DNA of 26,318 bases from Alphaproteobacteria bacterium (GTDB lineage: Bacteria; Pseudomonadota; Alphaproteobacteria; GCA-2731375). The stretch is taken from NCBI GenBank assembly GCA_030746295.1, contig JASLMY010000037.1, positions 1 to 26,318 on the forward strand, read 5' to 3'. Under the pieces are notes generated by a model that did not search any database, was not told the origin of the DNA, and saw only the letters and a program-made list of their open reading frames with translations. The position numbers and the translations under genes are program-made. Positions 1 through 7,138 of this stretch are shown one piece after another; positions within the stretch are counted from its first letter, which is position 1, and the number at the start of each line of letters is the position of its first letter.

Positions 1-939
1 GGTGAGGTTGACGCCGGCGTCGATCAGTGCGGGCACTTTCGCCAGTCGGTGATAGCCGCGGCGTGAGCTGGACGCGGCGCAATGCACCGCAGTGATGCCC
101 TTGCGGCCCAGCAGATCGATATCCGAAGGCGCGCACCAATGACAGTGTGCCGCCAACACGTCCCAATCGAGCCAGCCGTGGTCGTCCAGATACTGGGCTG
201 AGGTCCGGCCCCCCGTCATGGCCTTCACCTGCTCGACTTCCTGCGGCGACTGGGCAAGGTGAACCGTACGGCCCAGTCCGCGTGATCGCGCCAGCTCCCG
301 GAGTTCGTCCAGTATCCACGGCGAGCAACTATCCGGCGCATGCGCGGAAACCAGGCAGCGAACACGACCGTTTGCGGTGTCGTGGTGGCGGTCGATAAGG
401 TCCACGGCCTGCCGGAGGGAAGCCTCACCCAAACCCCGGTCGTACTGGTAGCCCTTGGCCCAGATTTCGGTGGCCTTGGCGTCCGCAACCGACTCGCAAA
501 GATAGAGACGGAGACCACTGTCGGCCATCGTGTCGGCATATGAAGGAACTGCGAGCATGGGGTCTACGATGGTGGTCGTGCCGGAGCGAATGGCTTCCAG
601 GCAACCCAAGGCGGCCATGGCTCGCCGTTGGCCGTCGGTCATGGCGTGGATGATGGGCATCATGTACCCATAGACCACCTCCATGATGTTTTGCCCCATA
701 TCCTCCACGCCGCCGCGAAGGACGGTGAGGGTGGTGTGGGTATGCGCGTTGATGAAGCCTGGGATCACGGCGCGTCTTGGAAGGGCAATTCGGGGCAAGT
801 TCGGATAGCGCGTGATCAAATCCCGTGTGGTCCCCACCTCGACGATACTGTTTCCCTGCAAGGCGAGCGCTCCGTTTCGAAGCACCCGCCCTGGTATACC
901 ACCAGTGAGCACGGTCGTGTCGGTTATAAGGGCATCCAT
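1..939 (-). CDS. Amidohydrolase, ATZ/TRZ (S-adenosylhomocysteine deaminase-like) family, C-terminus cut by window edge
   Basis: This frame is open from an ATG at 939 to base 1, so 313 N-terminal residues are visible and the C-terminus lies outside the window. The family hydrolyses C-N or C-Cl bonds of heterocycles or deaminates purine-like substrates using one metal ion in a TIM barrel. The metal motif PGFINAHTHTT gives H66 and H68, the next conserved histidine is H227 in VHLAQSPQEVE, and H265 lies in AAHCHW. The last family Asp ligand would lie beyond the edge. The position usually held by Glu in the HxxE motif is Gln230 here. The start is preceded only by a weak TGAGACTG ribosome site. A 135-bp gap separates it from the GFA-type gene upstream, so co-transcription is possible but not shown. 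The family is clear; the substrate is not. Confidence 0.88.
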   Translation of the reverse strand, partial: MDALITDTTVLTGGIPGRVLRNGALALQGNSIVEVGTTRDLITRYPNLPRIALPRRAVIPGFINAHTHTTLTVLRGGVEDMGQNIMEVVYGYMMPIIHAMTDGQRRAMAALGCLEAIRSGTTTIVDPMLAVPSYADTMADSGLRLYLCESVADAKATEIWAKGYQYDRGLGEASLRQAVDLIDRHHDTANGRVRCLVSAHAPDSCSPWILDELRELARSRGLGRTVHLAQSPQEVEQVKAMTGGRTSAQYLDDHGWLDWDVLAAHCHWCAPSDIDLLGRKGITAVHCAASSSRRGYHRLAKVPALIDAGVNLT

Positions 940-1074
940 ATTTCAGTCTCACTACATAAGATTGGGCTTTCGATAACCCTGGCCCCCGGAAACAATTGCT
1001 TCGTCGATTGCAGTTTTCGACGTGCTGTACAAATCAGCCGGTCCAGCCAGGATTCTACATGACCGACACTCTCC

Positions 1075-1497
1075 CTAGCGCGAGATCGTGACCGACGAGA
1101 TCCAGTTGCGTTTTCGACGGTCGAGGCGGTCTTCCGTCTTCTCGCCGTCGAAATCGGTGACCGCCCGCGAATAGCAGGAAGGATCGATGCCTTCGAAGCT
1201 GTTCACGTTCACAACCGCGTAGAGTTTGCCCTCGATCATGCTCGTGACGAAGGGCACCACGCCGCAGCGGGAACAGAGGTGAAACTCGGCGGTCTCCGTG
1301 CCGAACCTGTATTGCGAGACGAAGGCCTCGTCATGAACGATCACTGCCAGCTCGGCATCGCGGTGCGAGGTGTAGGTGCCGCCGTGCTTGGTGCAGAAAG
1401 TACAGCTACAGGCGCGCACCGGGATCTTCGTTCCCTCGCCGGGCCAACGAAGCACGTAGCTGATGTTGCCGCAGTGGCACCTACCTTCGATTTTCAT
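1075..1497 (-). CDS. GFA / CENP-V family zinc-binding protein
   Basis: This 140-aa protein belongs to the glutathione-dependent formaldehyde-activating (GFA, DUF636) family. These are small beta-tent proteins that bind zinc, and most members have no proven reaction. The cysteine pattern is complete: GRCHCGN (C7, C9), RACSCTFC (C30, C32, C35) and CSRCG (C75, C78). I chose the ATG at 1497 because the family starts within a few residues of the first CxC and a GGAG lies about 7 bases upstream. A longer in-frame start at 1581 would add 28 residues, which are Cys/Trp-rich and unlike the family. It lies upstream of the amidohydrolase on the same strand. Any role in formaldehyde detoxification is not supported by neighbours here. 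Confidence 0.87.
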   Translation of the reverse strand: MKIEGRCHCGNISYVLRWPGEGTKIPVRACSCTFCTKHGGTYTSHRDAELAVIVHDEAFVSQYRFGTETAEFHLCSRCGVVPFVTSMIEGKLYAVVNVNSFEGIDPSCYSRAVTDFDGEKTEDRLDRRKRNWISSVTISR

Positions 1498-1896
1498 GCT
1501 CCAGCTCCACCAAGTGGTTCCGTCTAATTCTTGGCCGGCCCCGTACACTACCAGAGAACACTCACAGCAGCTTTGGCTCAACTGTCACCGTATGGAACAC
1601 GCTAATATTTCGGTGAGTTTCGGGTGCGGCGGAGACATCGATTCGAGGAAAGCGGAGTTTCGCCTGCGCTCGTTCAACCGGCGACCCAACGCATGTCTTA
1701 TGCGCGCTTCGCTTGCGACGTTCCTACCGAACCCCCACTCACCCCAGCGCCTGTTGGGCAGCCGCCGTCCCGTACTTCCCGTCGGCCCGGGGGGTCGTAA
1801 GTCTCGATGCCGATCGGCGCACCTCGTACCCATTTGGGGGATGCGGGCTTGCCGCACCCGCCGTTAACCTTGTTTGAAACAGAGGACGCTCAATCG
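1498..1896. other. Intergenic stretch without recognisable gene
   Basis: About 400 bases separate the divergent GFA-type gene and the small CxxC protein. Several frames are open on both strands, but none gives a protein with recognisable motifs, a good start or a codon pattern like the neighbours. The minus strand has an open frame ending at a stop at 1739-1741 without a clear start. The stretch must hold the GFA promoter and possibly the promoter of the small gene, but no convincing -35/-10 pair stands out. A decayed gene is possible. Confidence 0.5.
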
Positions 1897-2130
1897 ATGC
1901 CGAAAGTCACCTGTCCGATTTGTGGCTCCGTCGCGATCGCTGTTCCGGCCGCGACCACCACCGAAATTCGAGGTGCCACCGACGTCGCCCGTTGCGAGCG
2001 GCTGAGACCGTTGATCGAGGCCGGCGTGGCGATCACCGACCTGATGGAATGCGAGGAGCTGGAGCGGGCCGTCGAGTTGGCCCTCGGGGTGACAGACGCC
2101 GCCGTCCCGGTGGCTGACGCCCTGCCCTGA
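1897..2130 (+). CDS. Small hypothetical protein with N-terminal CxxC motif
   Basis: This 77-aa acidic protein begins MPKVTCPICGS. The CPICG knuckle resembles half of a zinc ribbon, but no second CxxC follows; only isolated cysteines appear later (ARCERL, MECEELE). The middle and C-terminus are Glu/Ala/Leu-rich and probably helical. The ATG at 1897 follows an AGAGGA about 10 bases upstream. A longer in-frame start at 1807 would add 30 residues of unlikely composition. I do not recognise a family. It may be a real small metal-binding or regulatory protein, but a spurious frame in GC-rich DNA cannot be excluded. Confidence 0.5.
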   Translation: MPKVTCPICGSVAIAVPAATTTEIRGATDVARCERLRPLIEAGVAITDLMECEELERAVELALGVTDAAVPVADALP

Positions 2131-2226
2131 TAGTGCCACGCTAGCCTTGGCAGACGGGCCCCCAAGCCGGCCGCGAACGCCCGGGCGACCCGGTATCGTT
2201 GCCGAAACCGCCGCCCTCGTCCGCCA

Positions 2227-2235
2227 TGCTATCAT
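2227..2235 (+). promoter_or_regulatory. Candidate extended -10 promoter element for the DUF1800/DUF1501 pair
   Basis: TGCTATCAT matches an extended -10 (TGn plus TATNNT) and lies 75 bases before the DUF1800 start. No good -35 is present at 17 bases, as is usual when the TG extension compensates. The same TGCTATNNT form occurs before the dioxygenase beta gene and the receiver gene in this window. Confidence 0.4.
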
Positions 2236-2310
2236 CCGCCCCATTCGTCTAGCCGAGCCGACAGCCGGAGCGCAGGTTGCGGGCGGCCGGGATGCGAGAA
2301 TGACGGGAGC

Positions 2311-3684
2311 ATGACGACACGGGCGGACGTCGCCGCCATTCGCTTCGGCTATGGCTACCGGCCCGGAGGGTCCGGACCCAAGTCGGCAGACGACCTTTTG
2401 CGCGAACTGAGATCGGCGCCCGTGGTGCCGAAAGAGATGGCGCGCATCGAGACGCCCGGCCGGATCGCCCGTTTCCGCCAGATGAGACGTGCCCAGCGGA
2501 TGATGGCCGACGGCGAAGGGAAGAAGGCGGCACGCAAACGCCTGCGCCGAGAACTCGGCGGCCTATTGCTCGCCGACCAGCACGCACGGGTGGCGGCCGC
2601 GGTCCGCAGCCAGCATCCCTTCTTCGAGCGCCTGGTCAGCTTCTGGGCCGACCACTTCACCGTCAGCGCGGCCCGGCGCGAGGTCACAGCCCTTGCCGGC
2701 CCCTTCGAGATCGAGGCGATCCGCCCGCACGTCCTGGGGCCGTTTCACGAGCTCCTGCTGGCAGCCACGATGCACCCGGCGATGTTGCTCTATCTCGACC
2801 AGGCCCAGTCGATCGGCCCGAACTCGAGGGCAGCGAAGCGGCGCGGCCGCGGCGGCCTGAACGAGAACCTGGCCCGCGAGGTGTTGGAGCTGCACAGCCT
2901 GGGCGTCGACGGCGGCTACGCCCAAGCCGACGTCACCGAGCTCGCCCGACTGCTGACCGGCTGGACGGTCCGCCTCCGCAACGGCGGCGGCTTCCGCTTC
3001 GAGCCCAGGATCGCCGAGCCCGGGGTCAAACAGGTGCTGGGCAAGCGCTACGGCTCGGCCCAGCCGGCCATCAAGGACGCGGTGACCGCCCTCGTCGATA
3101 TCGCCTTTCACCCCGCGACCGCCCGCCACATCGCTACCAAGCTCGCCCGCCACTTCGTCAGCGACGAGCCGCCGGCAGCGATCGTCGACGCGCTGGAGCG
3201 TAGCTTTCGCAACAGCAACGGCGACTTGGGCGCCGTTTACCGGACGCTTCTGGAACGGCCCGAGCCCTGGCAACAGTTCGCTGCCAAGGTGAAGCCGCCT
3301 TTCGACTTCGTGGTCTCGGGCCTGCGGGCCGTCGACGGAGGCGCCTGGCCGCTCGGGCCGCGCCAACGAAAGGGCCGGCTCCGCCCCAATCCTGCAACCG
3401 TCGGCGCCCTGCATCTGATGAACCAGCCGGTCTATCGGGCGCCGGGCCCGGACGGCTGGCCCGACGAGGCCCGGGCCTGGATCACACCGCAAGGCCTGGC
3501 GCTGCGGCTCGAATGGGCGGCGGGCGTCGCGCGCCGATTGCGCGACCGGGATCCGCGCGAGTTTCTCCGGCAGGCCCTTGGGCATACCGCCTCGGAAGAG
3601 ACCCGTTTCGTCGTCGCCAACGCCAGCAGCCGCGAGGAAGGCCTGGCATTGGTCTTCGCCAGCCCCGAGTTCAACCGGAGATGA
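2311..3684 (+). CDS. DUF1800 domain-containing protein
   Basis: This 457-aa protein is a DUF1800 family member, with the early AAIRFGYGYRPGG segment, the FWADHFTV segment and the strongly conserved core NENLAREVLELHSLGVDGG followed by ELARLLTGWT. The family has no established enzymatic function. It is almost always encoded next to a DUF1501 protein, as here, and the pair is thought to act together outside the cytoplasm. No clear signal peptide is seen at this N-terminus, so export, if any, might depend on the Tat-tagged partner; that is inference. The stop is 3 bases before the DUF1501 start, and GGAG inside its last codons serves as the next ribosome site, so the two are translationally linked. 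The ATG at 2311 is the only plausible start, with a poor Shine-Dalgarno. Confidence 0.93.
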   Translation: MTTRADVAAIRFGYGYRPGGSGPKSADDLLRELRSAPVVPKEMARIETPGRIARFRQMRRAQRMMADGEGKKAARKRLRRELGGLLLADQHARVAAAVRSQHPFFERLVSFWADHFTVSAARREVTALAGPFEIEAIRPHVLGPFHELLLAATMHPAMLLYLDQAQSIGPNSRAAKRRGRGGLNENLAREVLELHSLGVDGGYAQADVTELARLLTGWTVRLRNGGGFRFEPRIAEPGVKQVLGKRYGSAQPAIKDAVTALVDIAFHPATARHIATKLARHFVSDEPPAAIVDALERSFRNSNGDLGAVYRTLLERPEPWQQFAAKVKPPFDFVVSGLRAVDGGAWPLGPRQRKGRLRPNPATVGALHLMNQPVYRAPGPDGWPDEARAWITPQGLALRLEWAAGVARRLRDRDPREFLRQALGHTASEETRFVVANASSREEGLALVFASPEFNRR

Positions 3685-3687
3685 CGC

Positions 3688-4854
3688 ATGCCGACGCGAC
3701 GTGATTTCCTCGAACTCTCGGCCCTGTTGACCGGAAGCGCCCTGTTGCCCACGGCCGCTTTCGCTGCAGCGCCCGGCGACAACCGTTTGGTCGTGATCGT
3801 GCTTCGCGGCGGCATGGACGGCCTGGCGTTGGTACCGCCCCATGGCGATCCCGACCTGCGTCGCCTTCGTCCGACCCTGGCGCTGCCCATGGGCGGCACG
3901 AAAGGCGTGACGGATCTCGACGGCTTCTTCGGCCTCCACCCCGGGCTCGCCGCGCTGGTGCCCTTGTATCGCGCCCACGAGCTCGCATTTCTGCACGCGG
4001 TGGCCGGCCCCTACCGGGCGCGCAGCCACTTCGACGGCCAGGACGCGCTGGAGAACGGCACCGCCAGCGCGCTGGGCGCCCGCGACGGCTGGCTCAACCG
4101 GGCGCTTGCGGGCATGCCGGGGCGGGCCGAGGACTTCGCCATGAACGTCGGCCGCGAAGCCATGCTGATCCTGCGTGGGCGCCAAGCGACCGGCTCCTGG
4201 TCGCCCGACAGCCGCCTTGTGCTGGCCGAGGACAGCCTTCAGTTCCTGGAACGCCTCTACGCCAACGACCCACTCTTTGCCGAGGCGCTCGCCGGGGCGA
4301 TGGCGGCGGGGCAGCAGTCGGCGATGGCGGGCGGCAAGCGCCGTGGCCGGGTCCGGGCAAAAGAGCTGGCCCAGTTCACGGCCCGCGCGCTGAGCCAGCC
4401 CTCGGGCGCGCGCATCGCCGCCTTTTCGCTCGGCGGCTGGGACACCCACCGAGGCCAGAAGGGCGGCCTCAACAGGCCCCTGCGCGAGCTTTCGACTGCG
4501 ATTACCACCCTGAAGTCGGGTCTCGGCGCCGAATGGCGCCGCACCGTGGTCATGGGCATGACCGAGTTCGGCCGCACCGCGGCCGAGAACGGCACCCGCG
4601 GCACCGACCACGGCACCGCCGGCGCGGTCCTGCTCGCGGGTGGCCTGGTCGCCGGCGGCCGTGTCGTCGCCGATTGGCCCGGCCTCGGCGAGCGGGCCCT
4701 GCACGAGGGCCGGGACCTGAAGCCCACCGACGACCTGCGCCGCCACGCCGCCTGGGTGCTGGCCGGCCTCTTCGGGCTCTCGCGATCGCACCTGGAGAAC
4801 AAGGTCTTTCCGGGCCTGGCGCTCGGCACCGACCCGAAACTGTTGCGCATCTGA
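3688..4854 (+). CDS. DUF1501 domain-containing protein, Tat-exported, alkaline-phosphatase-fold family
   Basis: This 388-aa protein starts MPTRRDFLELSALLTGSALL, a twin-arginine-type signal (RRDFL) followed by a hydrophobic stretch and an AFAAA cleavage region. It is therefore predicted to be folded in the cytoplasm and exported to the periplasm. Family hallmarks are RGGMDGLALV near residue 40, RSHFDGQD, FSLGGWDTHRGQ, MTEFGRTAAENG and GTDHGTAG. DUF1501 proteins belong to the alkaline phosphatase/sulfatase fold superfamily, and the Asp/His-rich motifs resemble its metal-binding positions, but the reaction is not known. The start follows GGAG at 3677-3680 with a 7-base spacer and only 3 bases after the DUF1800 stop, so this is a two-gene operon. 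The family is certain; the biochemical role is unknown. Confidence 0.95.
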   Translation: MPTRRDFLELSALLTGSALLPTAAFAAAPGDNRLVVIVLRGGMDGLALVPPHGDPDLRRLRPTLALPMGGTKGVTDLDGFFGLHPGLAALVPLYRAHELAFLHAVAGPYRARSHFDGQDALENGTASALGARDGWLNRALAGMPGRAEDFAMNVGREAMLILRGRQATGSWSPDSRLVLAEDSLQFLERLYANDPLFAEALAGAMAAGQQSAMAGGKRRGRVRAKELAQFTARALSQPSGARIAAFSLGGWDTHRGQKGGLNRPLRELSTAITTLKSGLGAEWRRTVVMGMTEFGRTAAENGTRGTDHGTAGAVLLAGGLVAGGRVVADWPGLGERALHEGRDLKPTDDLRRHAAWVLAGLFGLSRSHLENKVFPGLALGTDPKLLRI

Positions 4855-4881
4855 GCCGCTGTTCGCCGCTGCTGCTCCAAT

Positions 4882-4890
4882 TGCTATCCT
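4882..4890 (+). promoter_or_regulatory. Candidate extended -10 promoter element for the dioxygenase beta gene
   Basis: TGCTATCCT lies 35 bases before the GTG start of the beta subunit and just after the DUF1501 stop. A weak TTCGCC sits 17 bases upstream of the hexamer. If real, transcription would begin near 4897, giving the beta subunit its own promoter separate from the DUF pair. Confidence 0.4.
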
Positions 4891-4925
4891 GTCGGCATGC
4901 CGGTAGTCGAGAGGGCCAAAACGCT

Positions 4926-5423
4926 GTGACGACGGAAACACTCTACGCCCAGGTGCGCGATCTCCTGCACCTGGAGGCGGACTTGCTGGACCGTCGCTGC
5001 TGGGCCGACTGGCTCGCCCTCTATTCCGAGGACTGCGTCTACTGGGTGCCGTCCTGGGCCAGCGAGGACGAGACCACGAGCGATCCGGAGCTGGAGGTCA
5101 ACATGATCTACATCACCGGCAAGCCGGGGCTGGAGGCCCGGATCCACCGCATCGCCTCGGGCCAGGCCTATGCCGAGACGCCGCTCGCCCGCACCGCGCA
5201 CCTCGTCGACACGATCCGCATCACCGAGACGGACGGCGACGAGGTCGGGGCCTCGGCCAAGTGGCTCGCCCTCTCGCTCGACCCGCGCTGGGGCAAGCAG
5301 CTCCGCGGCGGCTGGTACGACTACCGCCTGCGACAGACCGACGCGGGCTTGGCGATCCGCCAGAAGAAGATCACCCTCCTGGAAGACGTCATCGACGGCG
5401 CCATCGACGTGCACAAGATCTGA
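4926..5423 (+). CDS. Aromatic-ring-hydroxylating dioxygenase beta subunit (orphan)
   Basis: This 165-aa protein fits the small (beta) subunit of Rieske non-heme iron dioxygenases, a cystatin/SnoaL-like fold. Typical features are the N-terminal helix with EADLLDRRCWADWLALYSED, then CVYWVPSW, the RIHRIASGQAYAETPLARTAHLV segment and the C-terminal RQKKITLLEDVI. Beta subunits are structural partners in alpha3beta3 hexamers and do not catalyse alone. No alpha subunit, ferredoxin or reductase gene is in the window, so the partner must be elsewhere or the protein has another role. The start is a GTG at 4926, preceded by GAGAGGG; the upstream ATG at 4897 is out of frame. Length and start agree with the family. 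The following small gene may share its transcript. Confidence 0.88.
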   Translation: MTTETLYAQVRDLLHLEADLLDRRCWADWLALYSEDCVYWVPSWASEDETTSDPELEVNMIYITGKPGLEARIHRIASGQAYAETPLARTAHLVDTIRITETDGDEVGASAKWLALSLDPRWGKQLRGGWYDYRLRQTDAGLAIRQKKITLLEDVIDGAIDVHKI

Positions 5424-5536
5424 GGGCGCGCTCGCACACGGGCCCGCGCCGCCGAACTGATCCAAGTCAATGCCACCGGCGCGAATCGATGCCGTCTTGA
5501 ATCCAGCAGAATGCAGACCCTTCGAAGGAGAGGGAG

Positions 5537-5722
5537 ATGGCGAAATTCCACGTCACGCTCGGCGGCGGCGGCGAGCTGGAGATCGAGGCGGACGCGATCG
5601 ACAACGTGCCGGAATTCGTGCGCGAGCTGAAAGACAACGGCTACGTCGCCGGCCGCAAGACCAACGGCGAGGCCGTCGCCCTGATCGACCCCCACGTCGC
5701 CACCGTCGAGCAGGTCGGTTAG
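5537..5722 (+). CDS. Small conserved-looking protein of unknown function (61 aa)
   Basis: This 61-residue protein starts MAKFHVTLGGGGELEIEAD and has alternating hydrophobic and charged residues suggesting short beta strands, with a central helix-like DNVPEFVRELKDNGY. There is no cysteine, signal peptide or membrane segment. A strong Shine-Dalgarno (GAAGGAGAGGGAG) directly precedes the ATG, and codon use matches real genes, so I believe it is translated. It lies 113 bases after the dioxygenase beta subunit on the same strand, but no functional link can be read from the sequence. I recognise no family. Confidence 0.68.
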   Translation: MAKFHVTLGGGGELEIEADAIDNVPEFVRELKDNGYVAGRKTNGEAVALIDPHVATVEQVG

Positions 5723-5900
5723 CGCGCTGGCCGCTGGCCGGTCGGGCCGACAGTCGCGAAGAGGCCGGAGTGGCGTTCCCGGACAACGGCGCGACCCGGG
5801 TCTCTCGGCTCCAAATGTCGAGCCGCCGGCCGCATTCCCTGCCGCGGGTCATGATCTTCGGCATGGGGGGGGGATCCCACACGCATCGTCGCCATCGACA

Positions 5901-5936
5901 TTATTCAGAGACCCTTTCAGGATAAACTCCTACATT
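5901..5936 (+). promoter_or_regulatory. Weak candidate promoter region of the first TPR gene
   Basis: The 237 bases before the first TPR gene hold no gene. AT-rich sequence appears only at 5898-5947. TTATTC at 5901 with TAAACT at 5923 (16-base spacer) is one possible pair, and TACATT at 5931-5936 sits where the -10 of the other two TPR genes lies relative to the ATG. It is clearly less similar to them than they are to each other. A run of nine G lies at about 5865-5873. Confidence 0.3.
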
Positions 5937-5959
5937 TGGTTGTGCGATTGGAGACGCCG

Positions 5960-6952
5960 ATGCGCATGACAATGTTCCTGTGGACGGCAGCGCTGATTCT
6001 GTTGCCGGTGGCAGCAGCGGCAGACGAGTTCGATACGAATTTACGCTTGTGCGAGAGCGATAGCTCCGACCCGGACCGGCGTATCACCGCCTGCACCTGG
6101 CTGCTCAGCTCCGACCGCTTGGGGCCAGATTGGATAACTGCTGCACTCGGTAACCGCGGTGTCGCCTACCACATCAAAGGTGACCTTGAGCGAGCCATCC
6201 AAGACCTTGACAAGGTCATTCAGGCGGATTCGAGCGATGCCAAGGCCTATTGGACCCGGGGATTAGTTTACTTCGACAAGGGCTACCTCGACCGTTCGAT
6301 ACGGGATTTTGACGAAGCCCTCAATCTAAGGCCGGACTATGTAGAAGCCTACAATTCCCGAGGAGTTGCTTACGATCACAAGGGTGATAGCGAGCGTGCG
6401 ATCCGGGACTATGATGAGGCCATCCGCCTGAGACCAAGCGATCCCGTCGCCTACTACAACCGTGGGTTATCCTACTACCGCAACCGCAACATCAACCGCA
6501 ACCTCGACCGTGCAATCCGCGACTTTGACGCTGTCGTTCGCCTGAGGCCGGACCACGCCAACGCCTATTTCAGGCGCGGCAACGCCTACTATCGAAAGGG
6601 CAACGTCGAGCGTGCTATTCAAGACTTAGAGGAGACGATCCGGCTGAGGCCGAATCTTGCTAGCGCTTACGGCAACCTCGCTTGGCTGTACGCAACCACA
6701 CGGGAGACTCGCTTTCGCGACGGAGTGCGGGCTGTGCGCCTGGCGCAAGAGGCCGTGAAGTTGGATGACAGTGGGTCTAACCGCGAGGCCCTGGCGGCCG
6801 CCTACGCGGAGGCTGGGAGCTTTGCCGAAGCCGTCGCTGAGCAACAACGCGCGATCGAGATGCTGCGTGCCGAGCGCGCTTCGCGCAAGAGGATCGCGAC
6901 CGCTTCCTCAAGACGCGATCTCTACCGCAGCAGCCAACCCCATCGACAGTGA
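5960..6952 (+). CDS. Exported TPR repeat protein, paralogue 1
   Basis: This 330-aa protein has a Sec-type signal peptide (MRMTMFLWTAALILLPVAAA, likely cleaved before DEF) and is predicted periplasmic. Residues 31 and 45 are cysteines in a short conserved region (RLCESD...RRITACTWLLSS) shared with the next two genes. Five 34-residue TPR-like units follow, of the AYxxRGxAYxxKGDxERAIRDxDEAIRLRP type. The fourth is lengthened to 38 residues by a 12-base duplication. A conserved C-terminal block follows (LAWLYATTRETRFRDG to EQQRAIEML) and a basic tail. TPR solenoids bind proteins, and the partner is unknown. I start at 5960 because GGAG lies just upstream and the paralogues start at the equivalent MR. 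An in-frame start at 5936 adds eight residues. Its codons are somewhat more AT-rich than those of paralogue 2. Confidence 0.9.
   Translation: MRMTMFLWTAALILLPVAAAADEFDTNLRLCESDSSDPDRRITACTWLLSSDRLGPDWITAALGNRGVAYHIKGDLERAIQDLDKVIQADSSDAKAYWTRGLVYFDKGYLDRSIRDFDEALNLRPDYVEAYNSRGVAYDHKGDSERAIRDYDEAIRLRPSDPVAYYNRGLSYYRNRNINRNLDRAIRDFDAVVRLRPDHANAYFRRGNAYYRKGNVERAIQDLEETIRLRPNLASAYGNLAWLYATTRETRFRDGVRAVRLAQEAVKLDDSGSNREALAAAYAEAGSFAEAVAEQQRAIEMLRAERASRKRIATASSRRDLYRSSQPHRQ
6482..6505 (+). repeat. 12-base tandem duplication inside TPR paralogue 1
   Basis: AACCGCAACATC is followed directly by AACCGCAACCTC (11 of 12 bases identical). It adds four residues (NRNI/NRNL) to the loop between helices of the fourth TPR unit and keeps the reading frame. 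It looks like a recent slippage event in a protein otherwise built of exact 34-residue units. Confidence 0.75.
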
Positions 6953-7024
6953 CCGCGGCGAACGGGCAACCTCCAAAGGTGTATGCCGCATGAGGGTATC
7001 AAAGCCGTTGGCGCAAAAAGGTTC

Positions 7025-7116
7025 GGCGGCACGATCACCAGCACGCCCAAATAACATGCGCGAAAAGAAAAGCTTGCCGCCCTATCCTTGATTGGATTTC
7101 TGGACATGCGCATACT
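7025..7116 (+). promoter_or_regulatory. Promoter of TPR paralogue 2 (TTGATT-17-CATACT) with conserved upstream block
   Basis: The -35 TTGATT is at 7088-7093 and the -10 CATACT at 7111-7116, with a 17-base spacer and 22 bases to the ATG. GGCGGCAC at 7025-7032 lies 63 bases before the -35. The same three elements with the same distances recur before paralogue 3, which supports a real, duplicated promoter. The predicted leader is only about 16 bases and contains the GGAG ribosome site. Confidence 0.6.
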
Positions 7117-7138
7117 GATCCAAGGGCTGGAGGCTCCT

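Noticed and set aside
425..952. 175-codon minus-strand frame over the amidohydrolase
   Set aside because: It is a shifted frame (His/Arg-rich, no motifs). The frame from 939 gives a continuous amidohydrolase with metal ligands.
1463..1867. 134-codon plus-strand frame in the gap
   Set aside because: It begins inside the GFA gene on the opposite strand and shows no motif or plausible start.
2563..4941. 792-codon open frame on the minus strand
   Set aside because: It is antisense to the DUF1800/DUF1501 genes, whose motifs are unmistakable; long antisense frames are expected at this GC content.
5860..5880. G run followed by GGGATCCC as a regulatory site
   Set aside because: It is a simple homopolymer and a 6-8 base palindrome with no second copy; it could also be a sequencing-prone tract.
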